Source: JAXGPL01 sp040766985 (lineage in GTDB: Bacteria; Bacillota; Sulfobacillia; JAUYEG01). From it: DNA of 64,000 nt. Of the stretch, positions 36,387-44,083 are shown in pieces. The notes beneath the pieces are model-generated. The model saw nothing but the letters and a program-made list of their open reading frames with translations, searched no databases and had not been told where the DNA came from. The translations under genes were made by a program, and so were the position numbers. Position 1 is the first letter of the stretch. Each line of letters starts with the position of its first letter. Location: contig JAXGPL010000007.1 of the NCBI GenBank assembly GCA_040766985.1, positions 1-64,000 of the forward strand, read 5' to 3'.

Positions 36387-37846
36387 GCGTTACCAGTCCT
36401 CCGTCTGAGGAGCTCGTCGTAGCAGCCGAGATTAGCTGGCTGGGGTTTGACTTGGGCCAGGGGATCGGGCACGTTGACCTGCGGGATATCGACGCATCGG
36501 TTGTTAAGAATGACCTGCCTGACCGCTTCGGCGGTTGGTGGCCCCTTCTCTAGCACGGTCTCAAGAGCCGTGGTGACGTCATCCGCGGGGAACTCTGCAT
36601 GGAGCATGAGGATGGCACCGAACTCTTTGTAGCCGTCCTTGGATGCAGCGAGGAGAATGGACCGGGTCTGGGAGTACACCTCCGGCATTTGTGCCACTAC
36701 GGCCAGGTGGGCCGCAGCCCGGGGTTTGCGTTTCAAGGCTGGCAGGTAGTGTTCTAGCTTGAAGCTGGGCGGATTGCTCCGCCCGAACAACCTGGAGTGG
36801 GCAGCAACGACGATGCCCTGGTGAGTGATCTGGATCTCGTGGGTGAAGGCATGCGCAAGGAGGGTCCGGCCGGCGTACTCACACGGCACGGAGTACCGGT
36901 TGCGGTCCACGGTGACAAGACTCACCTTGCTGGCTACCGCCGGCTTTGTGGTAGCCGACGAGAAAGGGAACTCCGGTAGCGGCATAAGGGCGCGGGATTC
37001 CTTAGCCCACAGCTCTCGCAATCTCCCACGGTTCTTCTCGCACCAATCAAGGAGCCTCCCATTAAGTTCCTGCCACGAGGCTACTTCAGGTACGGGCACG
37101 AGAGCATTGCGCCTCACGTACCCGGCCACGTTCTCCACGGAGCCCTTCTCTTGGGGCTGGGCCGCACCGCAGAACTGGCTGTCGAACAGGTAGTGCGCCC
37201 TCAGGCTTGAGAACCGGAAGTGCTCATCCCGCTCCGGGCCCTTGAGGATCCTCACGACGGCGGTCTTGGGGTTGTCATAGACGCATTCACGCGGGACTCC
37301 CCTGAACCACCTGAAGGCCCTGATGTGCCCCTCAAGGAATGCTTCCAGCTTCTCGGTAGGAGACGCCCAGGCGAAAACGACCCGGCTCGCCCGCATTCGC
37401 ATGACGAACACGTGGATTGGCACCCTCATGCCAGCTATGACAGCCGCTGCCGAGAACCAATCGACCTGGGCTTGCTGTCCCCAATCCGCCGACAACGGTA
37501 GGAACGCCTCTCGGTCCTTCTCTCTGTGCAGTCGAACGTACCTGCGGACCGTGGATTCTCCACCGGCAAAGCCGTACTCCTCAACCAGGCGGGTATAGAT
37601 CCGGTGGGCAGTGTGTCGCTGCTTGGGCGGCGCCGTCTTGTCTGTCTCCATCCAGCCGGAGATGATCTCCCGAAAAGGGTCCATGACCGGACAGCGTGGA
37701 GGTTTCTTGCGCGTGTACTGGGGCTGGGCCGAGCTCAGCAGGGCCTTGCGCACAGCCTGGCGAGATATTCCCATCTCCCGGCTGATCCGCCTAATGGACC
37801 AACCGTCCACATAGGCTCGTTTTCGTATAGACTCGATAGTGACCAT
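36383..37846 (-). CDS. istA: IS21-family transposase IstA (element 2)
   Basis: About 487 residues. An N-terminal helix-turn-helix (WSIRRISREMGISRQAVRKAL) is followed by the DDE core: AQVDWFSAA, ECVYDNPKTA and EKGSVENVAGYVRR. ATG 37846 lies 8-9 bases after AAGGAG and is preferred to the ATG at 37888. It is distinct from the IstA of element 1. Confidence 0.93.
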   Translation of the reverse strand: MVTIESIRKRAYVDGWSIRRISREMGISRQAVRKALLSSAQPQYTRKKPPRCPVMDPFREIISGWMETDKTAPPKQRHTAHRIYTRLVEEYGFAGGESTVRRYVRLHREKDREAFLPLSADWGQQAQVDWFSAAAVIAGMRVPIHVFVMRMRASRVVFAWASPTEKLEAFLEGHIRAFRWFRGVPRECVYDNPKTAVVRILKGPERDEHFRFSSLRAHYLFDSQFCGAAQPQEKGSVENVAGYVRRNALVPVPEVASWQELNGRLLDWCEKNRGRLRELWAKESRALMPLPEFPFSSATTKPAVASKVSLVTVDRNRYSVPCEYAGRTLLAHAFTHEIQITHQGIVVAAHSRLFGRSNPPSFKLEHYLPALKRKPRAAAHLAVVAQMPEVYSQTRSILLAASKDGYKEFGAILMLHAEFPADDVTTALETVLEKGPPTAEAVRQVILNNRCVDIPQVNVPDPLAQVKPQPANLGCYDELLRRRTGNA

Positions 37847-37995
37847 CTTGAGCACTCCTTCTGCCTCCCGACACAGAGCTTCATACATCTCTGAAGTCGG
37901 GGCTGGGTCTCAAGGTGGTCAACCTTTACGTTATCGCCGTGGTACACTTTCTCGTTATCGAAAACAAACATTAGCAGCGCATTTGCAGAACCCAC

Positions 37996-38034
37996 AAAAA
38001 AGCCCCCCGGCTCGTTCCCACACCACCGGAGGGC
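37996..38034 (-). terminator. Minus-strand terminator beside the left attachment repeat
   Basis: On the minus strand GCCCTCCGG, a 15-base loop and CCGGGGGGC (one G-U pair) are followed by six T residues. It lies just downstream of the tRNA-Arg 3'-half copy and is probably the original terminator of the tRNA gene before integration. Confidence 0.7.
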
Positions 38035-38089
38035 CTGCTATCCCTGGCGCGCCCAGTTGGTCTCGAACCAACGACCCTCTGCTTAGAAG
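38032..38089 (-). repeat. Attachment site (left copy), duplicate of tRNA-Arg 3' half
   Basis: 58 bases match 41432-41489 with one mismatch, exactly 3400 bp apart. It contains the tRNA-Arg sequence from the anticodon loop through the T-arm, acceptor and CCA, plus 12 downstream bases. This is the signature of integration into the 3' end of a tRNA gene. Confidence 0.9.
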
Positions 38090-38514
38090 TTGCGGAGTGG
38101 GCCATCCCATGCAGTCCCTGCATATCCCAAAGGGCTGCTACATCGGCCTTATGCCCGCTTCCGCCGATGGTAGAGATACCACCGCAGGACACCCTAGCCC
38201 AGCATTCCGTTAGCAATCGCGTTTGCAGCCGAAGCCATGGCGTGCCCATGACAGCTAAATAGCAACCGTTCGGCAGCCCAGGTCACGGGCGCCCTGTGGG
38301 CCATGTCGGGCTGTCGGCGGCTTCAGATCTGCATCGGGCCAGTGGAAGCATACACGAACTGATTACCAACCATCTCTAAGCCCAATGCAACCCAGTCTCA
38401 CGGCGCGCCAGCCCGCACAACTAGCCTGCTAGACCATAATTTACATAAAGGCCCAATCTAGCCAGACACAGAACTGATGCGTGCTAGCAAAGAGAAGGGA
38501 GTTGTGATTGGGGA
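38090..38514. other. Gene-free left part of the tRNA-Arg element
   Basis: About 425 bases with no convincing coding content. The promoter for the following genes must lie here, but none was unambiguous. Confidence 0.4.
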
Positions 38515-39099
38515 TTGGGCAAACAGGGACAGGTCGCACGGCTATTGGTAGTGTTCCTCCTGATCGGTGGTGTGGCACTCGGGGCGGGTCTGGGTGCTCC
38601 GTCGCGAGCAGCATCGGTCGCACCGGATGTTCGCGCCACGCTGAGTGGGTGGCTACCGGACAACCCTCTCGAACACCACGAACAAGCCTCTGCGAAGTAC
38701 TTCGGACGAAGTGTCGTTGCTCTTCGGGACTCTGCTCCACAAATCGATGTGGACCTTCGGTTCACAGAAGCACCTGAGTCTGGTTCCACGGTCATGGTCA
38801 GCGGCAAGGGGACACTACGGGTGGGTAGTGATCTCTATGCCGTCACAATCAACCAAGGAGAACGACTTGAGGTCACTTCACGGCAAAACGGAGACCGCCT
38901 TTTCGTAGGCGGGCTGATGGCGACTTTCCGAACCAACGGCGGGATCACCGAGGGCTTTTTGGGAGTGGTCCATTCGCCGGAGTCTCAACACACGATGGTT
39001 ACTGCAACCATCGGACAGCTCGGGTCTGAGGTGCTGATGGGCTTCGGAAACCAGTTCCTCACTGCCGAGGAACTGCAATCACTTAGGGCTCCTAAGTAG
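38515..39099 (+). CDS. Exported protein of unknown function (islet gene 1)
   Basis: 194 residues. An N-terminal signal peptide is visible: basic MGKQGQVAR, hydrophobic LLVVFLLIGGVALGAGL, and a likely cleavage near SRAAS. The mature part looks beta-rich (VDLRFTEAPESGSTVMVSG; DLYAVTINQGERLEV). No cysteines remain in the mature part. I do not recognise the family. The TTG start is uncertain, as the best Shine-Dalgarno (AAGGGAG) is 14 bases away. Gene 2 follows after about 10 bases, so the two are probably cotranscribed. Confidence 0.6.
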   Translation: MGKQGQVARLLVVFLLIGGVALGAGLGAPSRAASVAPDVRATLSGWLPDNPLEHHEQASAKYFGRSVVALRDSAPQIDVDLRFTEAPESGSTVMVSGKGTLRVGSDLYAVTINQGERLEVTSRQNGDRLFVGGLMATFRTNGGITEGFLGVVHSPESQHTMVTATIGQLGSEVLMGFGNQFLTAEELQSLRAPK

Positions 39100-39110
39100 G
39101 GGGGATGGCC

Positions 39111-39914
39111 GTGAATCGTAATTGCCGACGCTATCTGTTGGGCTTCTTGGTGGTGCTCCTAACCTGTGGCTTCGCAGCATCTGCCTTCGCTGCCGATGAC
39201 CCCTATTGGGACAAGGGGCGTGCCCAAAGTACTTATCTTGGGCAGACCAACTACGGAGCAAGTACCTTTGTCATAGCCGCACATGCATTCTACGTTAACC
39301 CCGGGGGATGGGGAAGGGAGCGCATCCGTGTCTGGGGGAGGAACGAGACGGTGAGGAACATATACAAGTCCTCCCTAGGTTACGAGGTGGGTGGAGTTGC
39401 ACGAGCTGACCTCCGCTTCTACGTGGATTCGAACCCAGCTTCTCCCAACTATGAGTCTCGCTTTGACTGCCTGCAGGTGACCGGAACGAGCCCAGGTGTC
39501 AGCGCCCCTGTTGCGTCTTTCCCCTCGGTCCTGTACGACCTGCTAGGGTATCTCCGGCTGAAGCCACCGGGCAACACAATTGACGCAATAGTCGCAGGCC
39601 TTCAGGCTTCCCGCGCTCTCTCTCAACCCGTCGGCTCTGACAGTAAGCTCACCATAAACGCGGGTGGCCTGTCAGCATTTCCCGAGGCAAAGTCCAGCCT
39701 ACCCAACTCAGTCTCCTACTTGGATGCTGACGGAAGCGATACGGACAGCGAGAGCGGCATCAGCGTGAAGTTCACCTATAACCTCCATCCCATGCATACG
39801 AACTTCAAGGTCTGGCCCCAGGGACAAGTCGCCTACATAATCTTCTATGGTGGGGGCTTCTGGTTCGCCAGTAGCGGCGCCGCAGGTGTAGTCCATACAG
39901 TGAACACGCAATAG
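39111..39914 (+). CDS. Exported protein of unknown function (islet gene 2)
   Basis: About 267 residues with a signal peptide (YLLGFLVVLLTCGFAASAFA, cleavage before ADDPYWDK). The mature part is polar and rich in aromatic and glycine residues (NPGGWGRERIRVWGR; VAYIIFYGGGFWFASSG), probably beta-structured, with a single cysteine. The family is not recognised. GTG 39111 has proper spacing to AGGGGGG; the ATG at 39105 abuts it directly. Gene 1 lies just upstream and gene 3 about 60 bases downstream. Confidence 0.65.
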   Translation: MNRNCRRYLLGFLVVLLTCGFAASAFAADDPYWDKGRAQSTYLGQTNYGASTFVIAAHAFYVNPGGWGRERIRVWGRNETVRNIYKSSLGYEVGGVARADLRFYVDSNPASPNYESRFDCLQVTGTSPGVSAPVASFPSVLYDLLGYLRLKPPGNTIDAIVAGLQASRALSQPVGSDSKLTINAGGLSAFPEAKSSLPNSVSYLDADGSDTDSESGISVKFTYNLHPMHTNFKVWPQGQVAYIIFYGGGFWFASSGAAGVVHTVNTQ

Positions 39915-39975
39915 ACCGAGACCGCAAGGCGGGCGTCACCGGTTGGCGCCCGCATTGCACGGGCAGGTGGGGCTA

Positions 39976-40308
39976 GTGAACCGGGTCAGGACCATCGCGC
40001 TTCTCCTCATAGTGACTCTGGCCACCTACGGGATCGCATGCGGATGGCAGGCCTACTTGGCGGCAAAGCAAGAGCCGCCCAAGGCGACCTACGGACTTCT
40101 GCTGTCCTATCTTGAGAACTCTAGTTGTTCCTCAGAACGGGCCACCGCTATCAGACCATGTGGCGGCAACGATGTCACTGCAGGAGCGCTTGAGGCTCTA
40201 CAGATCCTGGACAAGGGTCTAAACCAAGCTTGCATTAGACGCACCAGCGTGTCACCTTTGGAGATCCCACTTCGCAGGATCTACCTGGCAAAGCTGAAGT
40301 ATCGCTAG
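39976..40308 (+). CDS. Small membrane-anchored protein (islet gene 3)
   Basis: About 110 residues. One N-terminal membrane segment (IALLLIVTLATYGIAC) precedes a short soluble part with four cysteines (SSCSSERAT, RPCGG, NQACIRR). It could be a lipoprotein-like or anchored protein; the cysteine in GIACGW would serve as lipobox only loosely. The GTG start follows GGTGGGG. No family is recognised. Position suggests cotranscription with islet genes 1 and 2. Confidence 0.5.
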   Translation: MNRVRTIALLLIVTLATYGIACGWQAYLAAKQEPPKATYGLLLSYLENSSCSSERATAIRPCGGNDVTAGALEALQILDKGLNQACIRRTSVSPLEIPLRRIYLAKLKYR

Positions 40309-40814
40309 ACCTGCTCAACGGCAAGGACGTGGATCCAGACCGCTTGACACGTTCGAGAACGGAGATTGCTCGGCCATGGGGGTCCTCCCAGTAGAGGGGA
40401 CCCCGATTGCATACGTGTGTTGCGGCTTCTCCTCCGAGCATCCGCCGAGTTGTGACGGACCTGCCCGATAGGCCTTCACCTCGGTCATGTCTGTAACCCC
40501 CCGGGCAGTTAGAGTCTCAAGTAGTGGTGTAAAAACGGGAGAGGCCTAAGCAGGAAGGCCACCGTGTAGTTCCCAATAAGCGCCGTCAATGAAGGGATTC
40601 ATCCGCAGGGAAGGTAACCACAGTCCGGGCTGCTCACTAACGGGCAAGCCCGCGAGGGCTACTCCATCGGCGCTCGCCATATTGTGCGGCAGGACTAGGG
40701 CCTTCCCATCCCGTAAGCTGACCCCGCAAGGGGTACTTGCATGAAAGGCCACATCCGTAACCGCGGGGTGAACGCAGTTGGGCAGTCGTCCTCGATCTCG
40801 GCCCGGACCCAGGG
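40309..40814. other. Gene-free part of the tRNA-Arg element
   Basis: About 500 bases. Short open frames on both strands show no recognisable product. Given the recombinase remnant immediately downstream, this may be decayed integrase sequence. Confidence 0.35.
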
Positions 40815-41101
40815 ACCGGATAGCGCCGGCAGAAGCGGCACACCGTCCGCGCAACGAATCGGGACGCCCAGAAGATCATGGCTCAGCGCGCTGGCTTGTT
40901 TCACGACCTGCGACATACGTACGCTACCTTGTTACTGGCAGAGGGCGTTCATCCCAAAGTAGTATCGGAGCGTCTTGGCCACAGCTCTACAACTCTCTAC
41001 GATGGATACGTATAGCCACGTAATGCCGGGCGCGGCAACGGATGCGGCCGCGACGCTGGATAGGGCCCTGACCGCAGGAGACGGAGAAACCGCGACGGCA
41101 G
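40815..41101 (+). pseudogene. Tyrosine recombinase C-terminal remnant (islet integrase)
   Basis: Three short frames together give a phage-type integrase C-terminus: GRSGTPSAQR, then RDAQKIMAQRAGLFHDLRHTYATLL with the HxxR box and ERLGHSSTTL with the LGH box, then TMDTYSHVMPGAATDAAATLD with the nucleophilic tyrosine. At least two frame breaks (one near 40997) separate them, and the N-terminal half is not recognisable. It lies 340 bases from tRNA-Arg, as expected for the integrase that inserted the islet. Confidence 0.78.
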
Positions 41102-41444
41102 CCACAACGGTAGGATTTCGCTCGGTTTGCGGCGATGGCTAGCTGACAAGGCAAGGGGAGCGCATGTCGAGATCAGACACTCGCTCGTGTGCCCGCTCAA
41201 GGCTATGGCGATACGTGATGAGGAGAGATGCAAGATGGCGCCGTCGGCCTCTGACTACCCTTGTACTCGCCAGTCTGGATTGTCGTGGGGCTAGGTTGTG
41301 CCTCAACGTGGACACTTGGCGAGGTTCTGCTTGCCGCTTCAGAAGTCCTCAAAAGATAATTCGCCTACGAAAGGTTTGCAGTTTGTTAGCAACTCAACCA
41401 GGCCCTCCGGAGAGCTCCTAGCTCCTCGAAAGGCCTGCTATCTC
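41102..41444. other. Region between integrase remnant and tRNA-Arg
   Basis: About 340 bases without a supported gene. An imperfect GAGGAGCT/AGCTCTC inverted repeat near 41411-41430 lies just past the tRNA 3' end and may act as its terminator. Confidence 0.35.
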
Positions 41445-41489
41445 TGGCGCGCCCAGTTGGTCTCGAACCAACGACCCTCTGCTTAGAAG
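41432..41489 (-). repeat. Attachment site (right copy) within tRNA-Arg
   Basis: The partner of 38032-38089. It forms the 3' half of the intact tRNA-Arg gene plus 12 downstream bases. Confidence 0.9.
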
Positions 41490-41520
41490 GCAGATGCTCT
41501 ATCCGCTGAGCTATGGGCGC
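41445..41520 (-). tRNA. tRNA-Arg(UCU)
   Basis: A complete cloverleaf on the minus strand: acceptor GCGCCCA/TGGGCGC, D-arm GCTC/GAGC, anticodon stem TCTGC/GCAGA with loop CTTCTAA (anticodon TCT), T-arm TTGGT/ACCAA, discriminator G and encoded CCA. Its 3' half served as the integration site of the adjacent islet. Confidence 0.95.
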
Positions 41521-41584
41521 ATATTCATCGAGTGCCACTCAAATGCCAGCCGCACGTTCGCTCGCAATCACTCGTGCTTCTTTG

Positions 41585-41614
41585 ATTGTCGACCTTGATA
41601 ACCTGCTCTGTCAA
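41585..41614 (-). promoter_or_regulatory. Possible promoter of tRNA-Arg
   Basis: On the minus strand TTGACA, 18-base spacer, GACAAT. It lies about 65 bases upstream of the tRNA, farther than usual. Confidence 0.4.
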
Positions 41615-41762
41615 GTTTCGGCCATGCGGGATGCGGCGTTGCTGGCCGTTCGGCGTGCAATCCGACAATGCGCAGCGATGCGCTCCTCCGGCTCCACTCG
41701 GCTTCAAGCATTCGCGGCCGCGGCACTGAGCGCCGGTCAGTGTTGGTTTCCGGCGAAAAAAG

Positions 41763-42188
41763 CTACCGCGCCAACAGCCCGCTGACGGTGACCACAACGG
41801 CGGCTAACACAGGCACGCCGGCGACGACAAGGTACGCGCGGCGCCGGTCCGCCGGGTGGCCGAAGAAGAACAGCACACCCGCGGCAACCAATGGAAACCC
41901 GAGGATCATCGCGCCGGCCAGTTCGAATTCGAGAATTCCCCACAGCCCAAGCAGCGCGTAGGCCGCCCCGGCCTTCTCAACTGCGATTGCCAGCGCGGCG
42001 ACCCCGAGGATGATTGCCAGTTGCAGGAGATGGCCCACTTCGAGGTGGCCCTCGCTCACGCTCTCGCCTGCCATGAACAGCGCGACCACTGCCCCAACCA
42101 ACGCGATGATTACGACGGCGGACCAGCCCAGGATGTTCTTGGTTCGAGGGTTGACCCTCGCACGGTTCGGCAAGACAGGTTGCTGCAC
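41763..42188 (-). CDS. Small integral membrane protein of unknown function
   Basis: About 141 residues with four predicted membrane segments: GWSAVVIIALVGAVVALFM, LLQLAIILGVAALAIAVE, LLGLWGILEFELAGAMILG and AYLVVAGVPVLAAVVVTVS. A short basic N-terminus precedes the first. The GTG start at 42188 follows AAGGGG; a GTG or ATG at 42212 is an alternative. No family recognised and no operon partner. It is divergent from the T-box/pheA operon. Confidence 0.65.
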   Translation of the reverse strand: MQQPVLPNRARVNPRTKNILGWSAVVIIALVGAVVALFMAGESVSEGHLEVGHLLQLAIILGVAALAIAVEKAGAAYALLGLWGILEFELAGAMILGFPLVAAGVLFFFGHPADRRRAYLVVAGVPVLAAVVVTVSGLLAR

Positions 42189-42398
42189 CGTAACCCCTTC
42201 TCTCCCCCGCAAGTCGCCCTCAACAACAGATGCCCCTGGTAGTCGGCAGCCAGGCTACCGGAAACCCATCCACACCGGAGCCCTCCCCGCCGTACCATAT
42301 ATGCCCACAGGCCAATTCGACCTCTGTCGATCTTCTCTCCAAAGCAGTCTTCGGTCCAGCACAATCTTCGCTCCTGCTAGCAAATCTCGCTCCTACCA

Positions 42399-42428
42399 TT
42401 GACAGCCACGCCCGCCAGCGCGTATCAT
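42399..42428 (+). promoter_or_regulatory. SigA promoter of the aromatic operon
   Basis: TTGACA at 42399-42404, 18-base spacer, TATCAT at 42423-42428. Transcription would begin just before the T-box stem I. Confidence 0.72.
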
Positions 42429-42439
42429 CGCAACTAAAT

Positions 42440-42753
42440 CACGTCAACGGCTGCGATCAGGAGAGTAAGCGCGTTTCTCCAGACCAAGAGAGTGTCCGGT
42501 CGGTGCAAGGACTTCTGGAGGCGAGCCCAAGTTCACCTGTGAGCCGCGCCGCTCAAACCGCCGCGAGGCGGGAGTAGGCGGTGCCGGAGCCCCCGTTACA
42601 GGGATAGGATATCGGCCGGCGGGCGGTGTGCGGTAGGCACACTGTCGCGGAGCGGGCCCGTATCCGAAGAGCGGGTTTCGCCAAGTCCGGAACCCACAAG
42701 GGTGGTACCACGGGCATTGGGACCCGTCCCTTCTAGGGGCGGGTCTTTTGTTT
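42440..42753 (+). promoter_or_regulatory. T-box riboswitch, likely phenylalanine-specific
   Basis: A tRNA-sensing leader. Stem I elements are GGAGAGTA (near 42460) and AAGAGAGTG plus CGGTGCAAGG (42486-42510). The codon TTC at 42532-42534, followed by A in AAGTTCACC, is the best specifier candidate and means phenylalanine. The invariant T-box AAGGGTGGTACCACGG is at 42698-42713, followed by the terminator at 42721-42753. Uncharged tRNA-Phe should stabilise the antiterminator and switch on pheA and the downstream aro genes. Confidence 0.9.
42721..42753 (+). terminator. T-box terminator
   Basis: GACCCGTCCC/GGGGCGGGTC (10 bp with one G-U pair), a 5-base loop, then TTTTGTTT. It competes with the antiterminator formed by the T-box sequence. 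Confidence 0.88.
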
Positions 42754-42776
42754 ACGGCAGCGAATCGGAGGCGATG

Positions 42777-43615
42777 ATGTCGATGGGGTTTCGCGAAATG
42801 TAGGTTATCAGGGTGAGCCTGGGGCTTACTCGCAGCGAGCAGCGGCGATGCTTGAGCCTGAGGCAGAGCTCAGACCGTGCCGGGTCCTGGCCGACGTGTT
42901 CGGGCAGGTCGCGGACGGAAGGCTCGACGCCGGCGTGGTGCCGGTGGAGAACTCGCTCGCCGGCACGATCGGCGAGACGTACGACCTGCTTAAGACCACT
43001 TCACTGACTGTCACCGGGGAAACCGTCATCCCCATCAACCACTGCCTGGTGTCCACGCCCACTACTGCCCTGGCCGACGTCCGCCAGGTAATCTCGCACC
43101 CGCAGGCTCTGGCTCAATGTCGCAAGTACCTGGAGGGACTGCGCGCCGAGATGGTCCCGCACTACGACACGGCTGGGGCGGCGCGGCGTCTGGCGGCAGC
43201 GCAGCAGCAGGGGCTGGCGGCGGTTGCTTCGCGCGAGGCCGCCGAGCTATACGGCCTTACGGTGCTCGCCGAGAGCATCCAGTCCGGACGGGACAATTTC
43301 ACGCGGTTCTTCCGCATTGAGCGCGAGCCGCGCCCCCGCGGCGAGCGCAACAAGACGGTCATCGTGATGTCCCTGCCCCACCACCCGGGGTCGCTGTTCA
43401 TGGCTCTGGCGTCGTTTGCGTGCCGCCAGATCACGTTGACTCGCATCGAGTCGCGGCCGACCCGGCACAACCCCTGGGAGTATGTGTTCTTCCTGGAGTT
43501 TGAGGGCCACATCGAAGACTGGCCGGTCAAGTCCGCCCTCGACGAGCTAGGGGCCAAGACCGACCTCCTGCGGGTGCTCGGTTCATTCGCCCTGCCAGCC
43601 GCGGAGGAGGCGTAG
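42777..43615 (+). CDS. pheA: Prephenate dehydratase (frameshifted near the N-terminus)
   Basis: Converts prephenate to phenylpyruvate. The catalytic half contains VPVENSLAGTIGETYDLL and SRDNFTRFF-type SGRDNFTRFF; the C-terminal ACT domain (SLPHHPGSLFMALASFA; SRPTRHNPWEYVFFLE) senses phenylalanine. The true N-terminus VGYQGEPGAYSQRAAAM is in frame upstream of 42848. The start codons after GGAGG (42774, 42777, 42783) are in another frame, so about one base is missing near 42797-42801. Without repair, only an internal start at 42848 would give an N-truncated enzyme. First gene after the T-box. Confidence 0.88.
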
Positions 43616-43618
43616 GCG

Positions 43619-44083
43619 ATGGCCGTGCGTGCCATACGTGGCGCAACAAGCGTCCCCGCCAACGCCGCGGAGGCCATTATCGCCGCGACGCGCGACATGT
43701 TGCAGGCCGCCCTCGTTGCCAACGGGATCGGTCCCGAAGACGTAGTCTCGATCGTCTTCGCGGTGACGACGGACCTTGATGCAGCCTTCCCGGCGCGTGC
43801 CGCTCGCGAGGGGCTCGGGCTCGTCGACGTCCCGCTGCTTGACGTGGTCTCGCCGGCGGTGCCGGGGGCAGTGCAGCGCGTGGTCAGGATGCTTCTGACC
43901 TGTGAAACCGACCTTCCCCGCCACGCCATCCACCACGTCTATCTCGGCGACGCGCAACGGCTGCGGCCGGATCTGGTCAGGCCGGCCTGGGATCAACGAG
44001 GGCTGCCGGATGCCATAGTCCGAGGGCCGTGCACATCGCACGGTGCCGCACCCCCACACCAGAGGGAGGTCGAGGAGAGATGA
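43619..44083 (+). CDS. aroH: Monofunctional chorismate mutase (AroH type)
   Basis: A 154-residue enzyme that turns chorismate into prephenate. AroH-type features are RAIRGATSVPANAAEAI at the start, DLDAAFPARAAR in the middle and the terminal VYLGDAQRLRPDL. About 28 residues follow that motif, whereas family members usually end near it; this tail may be a frame artefact. It begins 4 bases after pheA, and its stop overlaps aroF by ATGA. It feeds PheA directly. Confidence 0.88.
   Translation: MAVRAIRGATSVPANAAEAIIAATRDMLQAALVANGIGPEDVVSIVFAVTTDLDAAFPARAAREGLGLVDVPLLDVVSPAVPGAVQRVVRMLLTCETDLPRHAIHHVYLGDAQRLRPDLVRPAWDQRGLPDAIVRGPCTSHGAAPPHQREVEER

Larger units (their letters stand above)
35541..37966 (-). 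mobile_element. IS21-family insertion sequence 2 (complete, different subgroup)
   Basis: 2426 bp with inverted ends TGTTTTCGATAACG (35541) and CGTTATCGAAAACA (ending 37966). Sub-terminal repeats GTTGACCACC (near 35585) and GGTGGTCAAC (near 37914) are inverted to each other. It carries istA and istB on the minus strand, both intact. No clear target duplication was found. It truncates the primase-like remnant on its left. Confidence 0.85.
38090..41489. mobile_element. 3.4-kb integrated element in tRNA-Arg
   Basis: It is bounded by the 58-bp direct repeats at 38032-38089 and 41432-41489. The right copy completes an intact tRNA-Arg gene. The interior has lower GC than the flanks. It holds three genes for exported or membrane-anchored proteins of unknown function and, next to the tRNA, a broken tyrosine-recombinase C-terminus. 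It is therefore a decayed, non-autonomous genomic islet. Confidence 0.82.

Noticed and set aside
41164..41421. An 85-codon frame near tRNA-Arg
   Set aside because: Arg/Leu/Ser-rich translation without a binding site or recognisable motif; it runs into the tRNA attachment region.
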